Assembly (NCBI RefSeq): GCF_030816715.1
Contig: NZ_JAUSYH010000001.1
Location: forward strand, 8,494,001-8,558,000
DNA length: 64,000 bases
Reading direction: 5' to 3'
Origin: Streptomyces achromogenes
GTDB lineage: Bacteria; Actinomycetota; Actinomycetes; Streptomycetales; Streptomycetaceae
The notes beneath the pieces were generated by a model. The model was not told the DNA's origin. It saw nothing but the letters and a program-made list of their open reading frames with translations, and ran no database searches. Shown here one piece after another: positions 16,573 to 24,820 of this stretch. Position 1 is the first letter of the stretch; every line of letters starts with the position of its first letter. Made by a program: the position numbers and the translations under genes.

Positions 16573-17309
16573 GGGGGAACTCCTTGCTGACACGGGTGGA
16601 CGCGGCCCCGTGGAGACCGGGGCCGGTGAGGAACCGGAAGGCGTCCCAGCCCTGGTGGTCCCCTGCGCACCACCGCGTGCTCCAGCACCCACTCCCGTGC
16701 CTGCGCCGCCGCTTCGAAGAACACACCGGACCGCCGACGGGGCAGCCGGGGGGCCGGCCGGTCAGGATCGGTGACCGCCCGGGGCCACATCGGCGTCAGC
16801 GTGGCCGCGGCAGCCCCGGCGAGGGTGCGGAGTGTGCCGAGCACCACCCTCATCCGGCTGTCCGCCCGATGCAGCAGCCATGCCACGACCACGGCGGCGG
16901 TCGTGTGCACCATGGTCATCGCCGCTCCGGCGTGGTGCCAGGAGTGGCCGTCACCGACGGCGGTCATGTGCCCGGCGTGCGAGGCATGCCGGGTCCGGGC
17001 CATCGGGGCGTCGCCGTCCGCGCAGGACAACGCGAGATGCAGCACACCCTGCGTCGCCGACGTGACGGCGATGGTGGCGACCGGGGTGCAATGGCGACGC
17101 GCGAGCGGCCAGACCGCCGAGAACTGCGCCACGGTCAGCACGGCCACCAGCCGCCAGGGCACGGTGCCTTCGGCGACCGCGTGATGGCCGAACGCCGCGA
17201 GGAGGGTGCCGAGCGCGGCGAACAGTCCGGCCCGCGCGCAGGTCCCCGCGTGGCCGGCCCGAACTGCTCCGGCGCGTCGGTGGTCTCCGGTCACGTGATC
17301 AGGCGGCAC
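16503..17309 (-). CDS. Integral membrane protein upstream of the YcnI gene
   Basis: 268 residues with about four hydrophobic segments in the first 180 residues (AGLFAALGTLLAAFGHHAVA; LVAVLTVAQFSAVWPLARRH; IAVTSATQGVLHLALS; MVHTTAAVVVAWLLHRADSR). The stretch ARTRHASHAGHMTAVGDGHS and the WHH after it are rich in His and Met, which suits metal binding. The last 60 residues are Pro/Arg-rich and lie over the start of the YcnI gene, so the true end may be earlier or this is a long overlap. GTG 17309 is the most plausible start. With YcnI it forms a likely copper-associated operon. Confidence 0.7.
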   Translation of the reverse strand: MPPDHVTGDHRRAGAVRAGHAGTCARAGLFAALGTLLAAFGHHAVAEGTVPWRLVAVLTVAQFSAVWPLARRHCTPVATIAVTSATQGVLHLALSCADGDAPMARTRHASHAGHMTAVGDGHSWHHAGAAMTMVHTTAAVVVAWLLHRADSRMRVVLGTLRTLAGAAAATLTPMWPRAVTDPDRPAPRLPRRRSGVFFEAAAQAREWVLEHAVVRRGPPGLGRLPVPHRPRSPRGRVHPCQQGVPPCPSPPVRRCVPAVVSSSPAPSR

Positions 17310-17660
17310 GGTGGCCCATCATCCTCCGAGCGTTCACCTCGTCGTATACGGCGGATCGGGCGGGCCCGTTCACCTGGGTGGAACCCAGGACGGGATCCGC
17401 GGGGCGGTGTGCGCGGTCCCGTGAACGGGGCCCCCGGCCGCGGCGACGGCGGCGCCGCGACCGCGAGCGACGCCCGGGCGGCCGGGACGACCGCGCGGGG
17501 CAACCCGCCGCGGAACGTCCGGCCGCCGTTGATCAGTTCGTCGAAAGTCCCCCACGAGTTTTGTGGAAAGCCCTTCCCCCGCCCCTTCCGCTTGTCACTC
17601 TCTTCCTGCACACCGCGGATGTCATGTCCGCGACCACCGATCCGCCGATGGGACCCCCCC

Positions 17661-18428
17661 ATGCCTCGAACCAGCAGGACCTCCCGGCTCGTCAGAACCA
17701 CGTCCGTCGCGGGCAGCGCCCTCGCGCTCACCGTCACCCTGTCGGGCAGCGCCTCCGCAGGCGTGCTGCAGAACCTCCCCGAGAACGCCACCGCGCTCCA
17801 GACGTATTTCGAGCCCGTGTACGACTACGACACGGACTCGTGCTACCCGGCCGCCGCCATCGACCCGGCAGGCAACCTCAACGGCGGCCTGAAGCCGACC
17901 GGCTCCATCACGGGCCAGTGCCGCGGCGGTCACCTCGACCATGCCAACACCTACTCGCGGGCCAAGTGCAACAACGGCTGGTGCGGGATCATCTACGCCA
18001 GCTACTTCGAGAAGGACGAGGCGTCGCCCGGCATCGGCCACCGCCACGACTGGGAGTGCATGGTCGTCTGGGTCCCCGAGGGCGCGAACACACCGTCGTA
18101 CCTGTCCGCCTCCCGGCACGGCGGGTTCAGCACCCATCCCATCGCCGACGTCCCGATGAGCGGTCAGCGCGTCATGGCCGTCTACCACAAGGACGGCGCC
18201 AGCACCCACGCCTTCCGCTTCGCCCAGTGGGGCGAGACGGCCGAGAACGACACCGGCGCCTGGCACCAGGAGAACCTGCTCACCTGGGACAACCTGGCGC
18301 CCAACCTGCGCAACACCCTGAACGGCTCCGACTGGGGGGACGCCAACCTCCCCCTCCAGGACTCCAAGTTCAACGACACGCTCAACAAGGCCAAGCCGTC
18401 CGGGATCCCCTTCGCCCCGTACGCCTGA
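17661..18428 (+). CDS. NPP1/NLP necrosis-inducing-like secreted protein
   Basis: 255 residues. A Sec signal peptide (LVRTTSVAGSALALTVTLSG, cleaved near SASA) is followed by the NPP1 domain with the signature heptapeptide GHRHDWE (in SPGIGHRHDWECMVVWVPEG). Two early cysteine pairs (DSCYPAAAID; GQCRGG; KCNNGWCG) fit the NLP family. NLPs bind plant sphingolipids and cause leakage in dicot cells; bacterial homologues occur in Pectobacterium and several Streptomyces. ATG 17661 begins the signal peptide. It is a single gene closed by a strong terminator. Whether it is toxic or merely a lipid-binding protein cannot be seen. Confidence 0.9.
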   Translation: MPRTSRTSRLVRTTSVAGSALALTVTLSGSASAGVLQNLPENATALQTYFEPVYDYDTDSCYPAAAIDPAGNLNGGLKPTGSITGQCRGGHLDHANTYSRAKCNNGWCGIIYASYFEKDEASPGIGHRHDWECMVVWVPEGANTPSYLSASRHGGFSTHPIADVPMSGQRVMAVYHKDGASTHAFRFAQWGETAENDTGAWHQENLLTWDNLAPNLRNTLNGSDWGDANLPLQDSKFNDTLNKAKPSGIPFAPYA

Positions 18429-18500
18429 CACCCACCAGGCGCGGACCCTGCGAACTCCTCGCGGCGGCCCGGCCCACCGGCCCGGCCCCGCCGTCACGAC

Positions 18501-18534
18501 GATCAGCCGCCCCCGCGCACCGGGGCGGCTGATC
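18501..18534. terminator. Bidirectional terminator hairpin
   Basis: GATCAGCCGCCCC (18501-18513) pairs perfectly over 13 bp with GGGGCGGCTGATC (18522-18534) across an 8-base loop. It lies between the convergent NLP and polynucleotide kinase genes and can serve both. Confidence 0.75.
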
Positions 18535-18575
18535 CGGGACGGACGTCGCGATGCGACGACCGCGCCCGCCGGCGG

Positions 18576-19490
18576 TCAGAAGCTGCCGTAGTTGACCTGC
18601 CAGGTCGGCAGGCCCATCCGGCGCCACACCGCGACGACGCGATCACGGTCGTCGAGGGAGACCCGCACCGCGAAGCGGTGACGCACATGCCGGTCGAACA
18701 GCTCCGCCTTCACCACGTCGTCGCGGCGGCCGTCACCCGCGGCACGCATCCACAGCTCGTCGTACGGAACCTCGTGCGCCCGCAGCCACGCCTCCGTCCG
18801 CTCGCGGTGCTCCTCACCGCGTCCCGAGAGCAGGACGACGACATCGCCGTCGGCGCCCCGGAAGGAGCGCAGCGCATCGCGCACCGACACGTTGAGCAGG
18901 TCTTCCCCGCAGCGAGTGAAGTCGAACGGGCCCCGGGCGCCCCGCAGGGCGAGCGTGCCGTCGATGTCGCACATGACGGCCGAGGGGAGAGCCGGGTCCG
19001 CGATGTACGGCTCGACGGACGGCTCGTCGTTGAGCCACTCCGCGGTGAGCCGCCAGCCGCCCCGCTTGGCCACGCCGTGCTTGTGGGCGAGGAGCCGGAT
19101 GATCTCCTCGCCGACCACGCGCTCCCGCTCGGCGTCGCGCCGGATGCACTCCTCCACCGGCACGTCGGTGAAGTCGTGCACGACGAAGGTGGCCTGTCCC
19201 GCCACGGCTGCCTTCAGCCGCTTCGGTATGTGCGGCGTCATGTGCGTGTTGTCGACCACGACGTCGAAACCGCCGTCGACGGCCGCGCGCACCGCCGCGT
19301 CCTGGATCTCCAGCACGGTCTGCTCATGCGCGTGCGACCGGCCGCGCTCGGGCGCCGGGACGTCGAGCATCGTCCGCAGATCGTCGAGGTTGACACGACG
19401 CATCCGGCCCTCGGACTCCGCCTGCATCCTGCGCGCGGCGGTCGTCTTCCCCGAGGCCGGAAGCCCCGTCATGACGTGTACTACGGGCAC
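18576..19490 (-). CDS. T4-Pnkp-like polynucleotide 5'-kinase / 3'-phosphatase
   Basis: 304 residues, close to the 301 of phage T4 polynucleotide kinase, with the same order. The N-terminal kinase has P-loop GLPASGKTT and the RRVNLDDLR region; the C-terminal HAD phosphatase has CDIDGTLA (DxDGT), VVLLSGRGEEHRERT and a final DDRD segment. It heals broken RNA (or DNA) ends by removing 3' phosphates and phosphorylating 5' hydroxyls. GTG 19490 has GAGGAG eight bases before it and starts two bases after the stop of the upstream RNA ligase, so the two are co-translated as a heal-and-seal pair. Confidence 0.9.
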   Translation of the reverse strand: MPVVHVMTGLPASGKTTAARRMQAESEGRMRRVNLDDLRTMLDVPAPERGRSHAHEQTVLEIQDAAVRAAVDGGFDVVVDNTHMTPHIPKRLKAAVAGQATFVVHDFTDVPVEECIRRDAERERVVGEEIIRLLAHKHGVAKRGGWRLTAEWLNDEPSVEPYIADPALPSAVMCDIDGTLALRGARGPFDFTRCGEDLLNVSVRDALRSFRGADGDVVVLLSGRGEEHRERTEAWLRAHEVPYDELWMRAAGDGRRDDVVKAELFDRHVRHRFAVRVSLDDRDRVVAVWRRMGLPTWQVNYGSF

Positions 19491-19492
19491 GG

Positions 19493-20701
19493 TCAGTTCT
19501 CCTCGTCGGTCTTGAACGGGTCGGACGCCTCCGGCCGGGTGGAACGGTACGTCACAAGCTCCGTCGGGCGCCCGTCCAGGCGCAGGAACATCGCCGGGCG
19601 CAGCGCCGCGTCGGGCAGTGCGCCCGCTGCGCGGGCGAAGGCCCCCCGGTCGCCGGCGAGCGGGGCGAGGGACCGGAACGCCTCGTCGATCGCCTGCTCG
19701 CGGTCGGCCACCTGCTTCTCGATTCCCGCGATGACACCGCGCACCCAGGCGTCGAACTCGTCGGGCACCTGCTCGAGCAGCGCGTCCAGCGGCCGGCCAC
19801 CGGACGCGGTGACGTCCTCGGCCGAACAGCCGAGCGCCTGGGCCACCTGCTTGGCGGGCAGCCCCGCGAACCGCTGGATGCCGTGACCGCGCCAGACGTC
19901 CCGTTCGGTCACACCGGTGAGCACCTTGTGGAGCCGGACGTACTCGGACAGCTTGGCCTTGGCCCGGACACCGGAGGCGAAGCGCAGCACGAACCCCTCG
20001 GCCTCGGTGCCGGTGGCCGCCCGGCCGCCGGGGAGCCGGTTGCCGTCGGCCAGGGCCAGCAGTTCGTCGAGCGGCATGGCGGGCCACACGGTGACGACCG
20101 AACCGATGTCACCCCAGTGCGTCGCGGCCTCGGCCAGGGCGACTTCCGTGCCGTCCTTGGCGAACGCGGCCAGCAGCACGAGGTCACGTCGCTCGCCGTA
20201 GTCGACGACGATCCGGTTCTGCGGGTACAGGATCTCGGCCAGGTAGGTCACCCCGGGGACCAGACCGGAGGTGTCCTTCCCGTCGAGCAGCCGCTGCGCC
20301 CATGTCGCCTGGGTGCTGATGAACGAGCCCTTGGACGCGACCCGCCACCGGCCGGCGTAGTGGAAGACCACCGCCAGACTGCCGTCGACCTTCTCGTACA
20401 CCTCGAACGGCTCGTCCGGCAGCTCGGGCGCGTAGGGCTGACGGGCCTCGTGCTCACCCACGTTGAAGAACTTGGGCAGCGGCAGCGCCACGATCTCACC
20501 GGTGACGTCGTCGGCGACCAGGCCGCGGCAGCGGGTCGTCACCCGGTTCCACACCCGTTCGTACTGGCACACCCGTGTGTACGTGTAGATGGACAGCGGC
20601 AGTTCCGGGTGCGGCTTGCGCGTGACGTGCCCCGCGTCGAGCGCGGCCGTCAACTCCTGCGGCGGCAGCAGCTCATGAAGAGTCAGGTTGACCTGGCTCA
20701 T
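19493..20701 (-). CDS. RNA ligase, T4 Rnl1-like nucleotidyltransferase
   Basis: 402 residues. Motif I is EKVDGSLA with nucleophile Lys104; motif Ia-like RWRVASKGSF, motif III around YLAEILYPQNRIVVDY, motif IV EGFVLRF and motif V RAKAKL follow in order, all of which define the ATP-dependent ligase active site. The C-terminal 150 residues are helical and probably bind substrate. It would seal RNA ends prepared by the adjacent Pnkp-like protein. No anticodon nuclease or tRNA gene is nearby, so the break it repairs is unknown. ATG 20701 has GGGGAGGAACACC upstream. Confidence 0.88.
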   Translation of the reverse strand: MSQVNLTLHELLPPQELTAALDAGHVTRKPHPELPLSIYTYTRVCQYERVWNRVTTRCRGLVADDVTGEIVALPLPKFFNVGEHEARQPYAPELPDEPFEVYEKVDGSLAVVFHYAGRWRVASKGSFISTQATWAQRLLDGKDTSGLVPGVTYLAEILYPQNRIVVDYGERRDLVLLAAFAKDGTEVALAEAATHWGDIGSVVTVWPAMPLDELLALADGNRLPGGRAATGTEAEGFVLRFASGVRAKAKLSEYVRLHKVLTGVTERDVWRGHGIQRFAGLPAKQVAQALGCSAEDVTASGGRPLDALLEQVPDEFDAWVRGVIAGIEKQVADREQAIDEAFRSLAPLAGDRGAFARAAGALPDAALRPAMFLRLDGRPTELVTYRSTRPEASDPFKTDEEN

Positions 20702-20758
20702 GGTGTTCCTCCCCTTGGTGATCCCTGATTGTCACGCGAGGAGAGCGCCGCTGAACAG

Positions 20759-21688
20759 TCATTTGGCTTCGGACACGGCGCGGGGCAGGCCCACCGCCGC
20801 CGCTGGTCGGCGCACCAGCAGATCGATCACGCCCGTCAGATCCTCCTCGCCGTCACCCTCGGCCAGACGGCGGCGCATCAACTCGAAGTAGGGAGTGAGC
20901 AGTTCAGGGCTGACGCCCTGCTGTTCGGCCGTGCTCAGGAAGGTCGGCGTGCCGGCCACCTGCATGGCGAGGTTCGAGACGACGCCCTTCGTGTAGTCGC
21001 CGCTCCGCAACTGCTCGGCGGTCTGGTGGACGGCCGGGGCCATCGCCACGAGCCAGTCGGAGAGCAGCGGGGCGAGCGCCGCGGGGTCGACGTCCTCCTT
21101 GCGGATCAGAGCGAACGCGTGCGCGGCGCCGGCGAACATCCCGTACATGGCACTGAGCAGGGCCACGTCGTGCAGGGCCGCGAAGCCCGCGTCCTCGCCG
21201 ACGTACGCGGTGCCGACGGGGACCGCCAGGGTCTCCCGGTATCGCTCGAACAGTGCGCGCGAGCCGCTGTAGAAGACGTAGCCGCCGGCTTCGGGGACGC
21301 CGATCATCGGAGGGACGGCCATGATTCCGCCGTCCAGGTAGCGGGCCCCACGTTCGCGGGCCCACTGCGCGCGTGCGCGGGCCTGGGCGGGGGTGCTGGT
21401 GGTCAGGTTGACCAGATCCCGGCCGGCCAGGTCGGCGCCGGCCAACGCCTCGTCGACGGAGGCGTCGTCCAGCAGACAGACGACGACCAGGGTGTTCGCC
21501 GCGACCGCCGCCGCCGCGGTGTCCGCGACGCTCGCACCCTCGGTGGCGAACGCCCCGGTGCGGGCCGGGGTGCGGTTCCAGACGGTGAGCGGGTGACCGG
21601 CGGTGAGCCAGGTGCGAGCCAGCGCGGTGCCCATCGCGCCGAGCCCCAGTATCGTGACGGGAGTCTTCTCCACGGTGTTCTGTGCCAT
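20759..21688 (-). CDS. NAD(P)-dependent imine-reductase/6PGDH-like oxidoreductase
   Basis: 309 residues. The N-terminal Rossmann domain begins VTILGLGAMGTALARTWLTA (GxGxMG) and has the VWNRTPAR NADPH-binding loop and NLTTSTPAQARARAQWARER, all typical of the beta-hydroxyacid dehydrogenase/imine reductase superfamily. The C-terminal helical domain (about 165-300) fits the dimerising half. Imine reductases from Streptomyces share this look; substrate is unknown. ATG 21688 follows the divergent promoter region. It is transcribed opposite an HxlR regulator with a perfect palindrome between them, so it is probably that regulator's target. Confidence 0.85.
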   Translation of the reverse strand: MAQNTVEKTPVTILGLGAMGTALARTWLTAGHPLTVWNRTPARTGAFATEGASVADTAAAAVAANTLVVVCLLDDASVDEALAGADLAGRDLVNLTTSTPAQARARAQWARERGARYLDGGIMAVPPMIGVPEAGGYVFYSGSRALFERYRETLAVPVGTAYVGEDAGFAALHDVALLSAMYGMFAGAAHAFALIRKEDVDPAALAPLLSDWLVAMAPAVHQTAEQLRSGDYTKGVVSNLAMQVAGTPTFLSTAEQQGVSPELLTPYFELMRRRLAEGDGEEDLTGVIDLLVRRPAAAVGLPRAVSEAK

Positions 21689-21720
21689 GCCGATCAGGCT
21701 GGTCGCAGAACCGGAGACGA

Positions 21721-21736
21721 TCAAGTACGTACTTGA
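21721..21736. promoter_or_regulatory. Perfect 16-bp palindrome, likely HxlR operator
   Basis: TCAAGTACGTACTTGA reads the same on both strands. It sits 33 bp from the oxidoreductase start and 49 bp from the regulator start. HxlR-family proteins bind such GTAC-centred palindromes. A TTGACA -35-like box (21733-21738) overlaps its right half. Confidence 0.75.
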
Positions 21737-21784
21737 CAGTGGGTGGTTACCCCGAGGTGAGCGAGCACGTCGGAAGGGTGGGGC

Positions 21785-22123
21785 ATGACGACGCTGAACC
21801 GGCCGGGCACACCGGAGGGACACGTCTGCGGGATCGACACCGCGATGGAGGTGATCGGCGGCAAGTGGAAGGTGCTGATCCTCTGGGCGCTCCACGAGCA
21901 CCCGCACCGTCGCTTCGGCGAGCTACGTCGCCTGCTTCCGGGGGTCACCGAGAAGGTGCTGGCCTCCCACCTGCGTGAGATGGAAACGGACGGTGTCGTG
22001 CACCGTGTCTCCTACGACGAGGTGCCGCCCCGCGTCGAGTACTCACTGACCGAGGACGGCAGACGCCTCAACGACGCACTCCGACCGCTGGCCGACTGGG
22101 GCCGCGAACGGACGACCCCCTGA
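21785..22123 (+). CDS. HxlR-family winged-helix regulator
   Basis: 112 residues with the family's hallmark opening (HVCGIDTAMEVIGGKWKVLI), the FGELRRLLPGVTEKVLASHL recognition region and the VEYSLTEDGRRL wing. Cys15 is in the position of the single sensing cysteine of YodB/HypR-type HxlR proteins, so it may respond to quinones or aldehydes (inference). It is divergent from the imine-reductase-like gene across 96 bp holding a perfect palindrome, and probably represses both. The ATG at 21785 lies just after GGGTGGGGC, which is a weak ribosome site. Confidence 0.88.
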   Translation: MTTLNRPGTPEGHVCGIDTAMEVIGGKWKVLILWALHEHPHRRFGELRRLLPGVTEKVLASHLREMETDGVVHRVSYDEVPPRVEYSLTEDGRRLNDALRPLADWGRERTTP

Positions 22124-22195
22124 GGGCCGGAGGAGAAGCCGGACCGTTCTCCGTGGTGAAGACACCGGTCGCAGCCGCTCGTCCAGGGGGAGGGG

Positions 22196-22438
22196 CCGGC
22201 GACCGCGGTCAGGGCGTACGGGCTCGAAACGGGGCTGCTGACGGCGGCCGCCGCCAACGCCGGCGCCGACGGGATCCGGGAGGGCGTCACGGGCGTCGTG
22301 TCGGTGAAGCTGGACCGTCCCGAGTTCCTCGGGGCCACGCGGACACCCCTGGACGGCAGGCGGGTGCACGCCTGCGTCCGGGAGGCCGCCCGGGACCCCG
22401 TCGGCCGCTGGCTGGCCGAGCACTCGGAGGACGTTAGA
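22196..22438 (+). pseudogene. Remnant of a GyrB/ParE-type topoisomerase subunit
   Basis: The frame reads AVRAYGLETGLLTAAAANAG, then IREGVTGVVSVKLDRPEFLG and DGRRVHACVREA with GRWLAEHSED. This corresponds to the second domain of GyrB/ParE, where M. tuberculosis GyrB has DVREGLTAVISVKV and FEGQTKTKLGN. Streptomyces often carry extra gyrB-like genes. Only about 80 of some 700 residues remain. The right edge stops where the antisense signal-peptide gene ends, so a deletion fused the two. Confidence 0.7.
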
Positions 22439-22547
22439 GGGTGCCGCCCGTCGGGTTGTACGCCTGCGCGGTGAACGCGGGCACGGCCAGCAGCGCGGAC
22501 GCGGCGGCGAAGGCTCCCAGCGTTTTTCCCAGGCTTCTTCTCTGCAT
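22434..22547 (-). pseudogene. Signal-peptide start of a truncated secreted enzyme
   Basis: ATG 22547 has a good ribosome site (AGAAGGAACC) and encodes 37 residues: a signal peptide (MQRRSLGKTLGAFAAASALL, ending near TAQA) followed by YNPTGGTL and a TAA at 22434. A complete leader with almost no mature protein means the gene was cut off. It is the last member of the beta-galactoside operon, 37 bp after the GH42 stop. In comparable actinomycete operons this place is often held by a secreted endo-galactanase (GH53), so that is my best guess for the lost enzyme. A genuine tiny secreted peptide is less likely. Confidence 0.6.
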
Positions 22548-22584
22548 GGTTCCTTCTTCTGGGTGGTCAGGGAGGGATACCGGT

Positions 22585-24774
22585 TCAGTTGTCCGGGCCG
22601 GTGCCGGCGCCCGCGCCGGAGGCAGGGCCGGCGGTGTCGGAGACGAGCACGCGCACGTCCCACGGGCCCAGGCGCAGCGCGGCGCCCGCCGGCGCGGGCC
22701 GGTCGTCGAGGACGTCGGTCAGGTCGGCCGGAGCGTCCACGCTCGTGGGCTCCCAGCTCCAGTTGTGCACGATGTGCACGCGGCGTCCGTCGGGCGAGAC
22801 GCCGGTCGTCGCGGTCACGGAGGCGGGGAGCCCCTGCCACCCGCTGCGGGGGGCCGGAGCCAGCCAGGCGGCCAGGCTCCGGGCGAGACCACGGCCGGGA
22901 ACCGTGCCCACGCAGGTCACCCGGCCCGCACCGTGCCGGCGGGTGGTGACGGCCGGCCAGCGTCCGAAGTGCGGGTGCTCGTAGGAGGCCAGGACCTCGG
23001 CGTCGGTGACGGTGAGCCCTTCGGCCCAGTGGGTCGCCGTCGCGTCGGAGGGCACGTCGAGCGTGCCGCCGGGTACGCCGCGGACCGGCACGTCGTGCAG
23101 GAGGTTGCTGAACTCGTCGTAGTGGACGCCCGCCGCCTCCGTGAGGCGTCCGGGGGCCGCTTCGAGGCGGGCGCGGGCCTCCTGGTCGGCGTAGCCGGTG
23201 CGCGGGCCGAGTACGAGGTGACCGCCCGCGTGGGCGTAGGCCGCGAGCCAGTCGACCGTGGCGTCGTCGACGACGTACAGGGCGGGCGCGACGAGCACCG
23301 GATGGCGCCGCACGGCGTCCTCGGGTGTCATCCCCTCCCGCTGCCCGCTGGGGTCGTGCAACTGCCGCGCGTGGACGATCCGCACCTGACGGCCCGCCTC
23401 GAAGGCGCCGCGGTAGAACGGGTCGAAGACACGGTGGTAGGAGGCGGGGTCCGGCGCGCCGTCCGGATTCGACAGCGGCGGGTACTTCTGCATCAGCCAC
23501 TTGCTCGGCATCGAGTAGACCATGGCGATGTCGCAGTCCGGTTCGAGACCGGCGACGAGCGGTCCGGCCTTGTCGAACTCCGCTCCCAGACGGGTCACTT
23601 CGGCGTACGTGCGGCCCGGCTGTCCGCTGTGCGGGAGGACGCCGCCCCAGTAGGTCTCCGCGCCGAAGCGCAGCGTCTGCCACTGCCAGTACTCGATCAT
23701 CCGGGCGCCGCGGGCGACGTGCGCCCACGCGGTCTGACGCCACTGGCCGTCGTAGCCGGGGCGGTTGTCCCAGGGGAAGCCGATGGAGTTCGCGTTGGTC
23801 TCGGTGACCAGGAACGGCGCCTGGCGGGAGGAGAACATCCAGTCGGCCGTCTGGTACATCGCCCACACGCCGGTGGTCTTCCAGATCTGCTCGTGCGTGT
23901 CCGGTGTCGGATCGGGCAGCAGCAGGCCGTCCTGCATGTCGTAGTACGGGTTGCCGGAGGCGATGTCGAGACGGTCGCTCATCTCGTCGTCGTCCACCCC
24001 CTGACGGGTGTAGGAGATGCAGGTGGTGACGAACTGCCCCGGTTGCGCGTACTCCCGGACGAGGTCGGCCTGCCAGCCGATGAAGTCGGTGACCTGACGG
24101 GCCTGGAACGCGCGCCACGCGACGTCGTACTGGGGCTGCTCGTTGCCGTCGGGCGTCCACAGGTCCGCCCAGGTGGACAGTCGGTGCGACCAGTAGACCA
24201 GGCCCCACTCGCGGTTGAGGGTCTCCACGTCTGCGTACGTGGTGCGCAGGTGGTCGACGAAACGCTGGAAGACGCCGTGGTTGTGGAGGAGGTGCAGCCC
24301 CGGCTCGTTGTCCACCTGCCACCCGATGACCGCGGGGTGGCCGGCGTAGCGGGCGGCGATCTTCCGGATGACCCGTTCGGCGTGGAAGCGGAACGCCGGG
24401 TGGGTGAAGTCGACCTCCTGGCGGGCGCCGAACCCGATGCGCTCGCCGGTGCGCCGCTCGCCGGCGATCTCCGGGTACTGGCGGGCCAGCCACAGCGGCG
24501 CGGCGTAGGTCGGCGTGCCGAGGACGACGGAGATGCCGCGCTCGTGGGCGCCGTCGAGGACCGGCTGGAGCCAGTCGAGGTCGAAGCGTCCGTTCTCCGG
24601 CTCCCAGGTCGACCAGACCGACTCGCCCACCCGGATCACCGTGAAGTTCGCCTCGGCCATCAGGTCCAGGTCGGTCTTCAGCCGTTCGTCGGGCCGCAGT
24701 TGGGGATCGTAGGCGGGCGTGTACTCGTGGTAGTACGCGGCGCCGAAGAGGACACGGGCAGGCAGAGCCGCCAT
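22585..24774 (-). CDS. Beta-galactosidase, glycoside hydrolase family 42
   Basis: 729 residues with the three GH42 parts: a TIM barrel (1-390), a trimerisation domain (about 400-600) and a small beta-domain at the end. The acid/base is Glu157 in GWQVDNEPG and the nucleophile Glu325 in FLVTETNAN; HHxE-like FGAAYYHEYTP opens the barrel as usual. There is no signal peptide, so it acts in the cytoplasm on imported beta-galactosides, probably galacto-oligosaccharides. ATG 24774 has GGAGG about ten bases upstream. It follows two permease genes in the operon headed by the LacI and binding-protein genes. Confidence 0.93.
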   Translation of the reverse strand: MAALPARVLFGAAYYHEYTPAYDPQLRPDERLKTDLDLMAEANFTVIRVGESVWSTWEPENGRFDLDWLQPVLDGAHERGISVVLGTPTYAAPLWLARQYPEIAGERRTGERIGFGARQEVDFTHPAFRFHAERVIRKIAARYAGHPAVIGWQVDNEPGLHLLHNHGVFQRFVDHLRTTYADVETLNREWGLVYWSHRLSTWADLWTPDGNEQPQYDVAWRAFQARQVTDFIGWQADLVREYAQPGQFVTTCISYTRQGVDDDEMSDRLDIASGNPYYDMQDGLLLPDPTPDTHEQIWKTTGVWAMYQTADWMFSSRQAPFLVTETNANSIGFPWDNRPGYDGQWRQTAWAHVARGARMIEYWQWQTLRFGAETYWGGVLPHSGQPGRTYAEVTRLGAEFDKAGPLVAGLEPDCDIAMVYSMPSKWLMQKYPPLSNPDGAPDPASYHRVFDPFYRGAFEAGRQVRIVHARQLHDPSGQREGMTPEDAVRRHPVLVAPALYVVDDATVDWLAAYAHAGGHLVLGPRTGYADQEARARLEAAPGRLTEAAGVHYDEFSNLLHDVPVRGVPGGTLDVPSDATATHWAEGLTVTDAEVLASYEHPHFGRWPAVTTRRHGAGRVTCVGTVPGRGLARSLAAWLAPAPRSGWQGLPASVTATTGVSPDGRRVHIVHNWSWEPTSVDAPADLTDVLDDRPAPAGAALRLGPWDVRVLVSDTAGPASGAGAGTGPDN

Positions 24775-24820
24775 GAGGGGAAACCTCCGAGAAGACGGGG
24801 AGAGGTACGGGTGGTGCGCG

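Noticed and set aside
15760..16692. Longer 310-residue version of the YcnI protein
   Set aside because: The extra 40 residues are Pro/Ser-rich and precede the signal peptide; GTG 16572 has a well-spaced AAGGAG.
22043..24493. 816-codon open frame opposite or across the GH42 gene
   Set aside because: It is the GC-rich alternate frame of the GH42 gene, extremely rich in Arg and Pro, with no motif.
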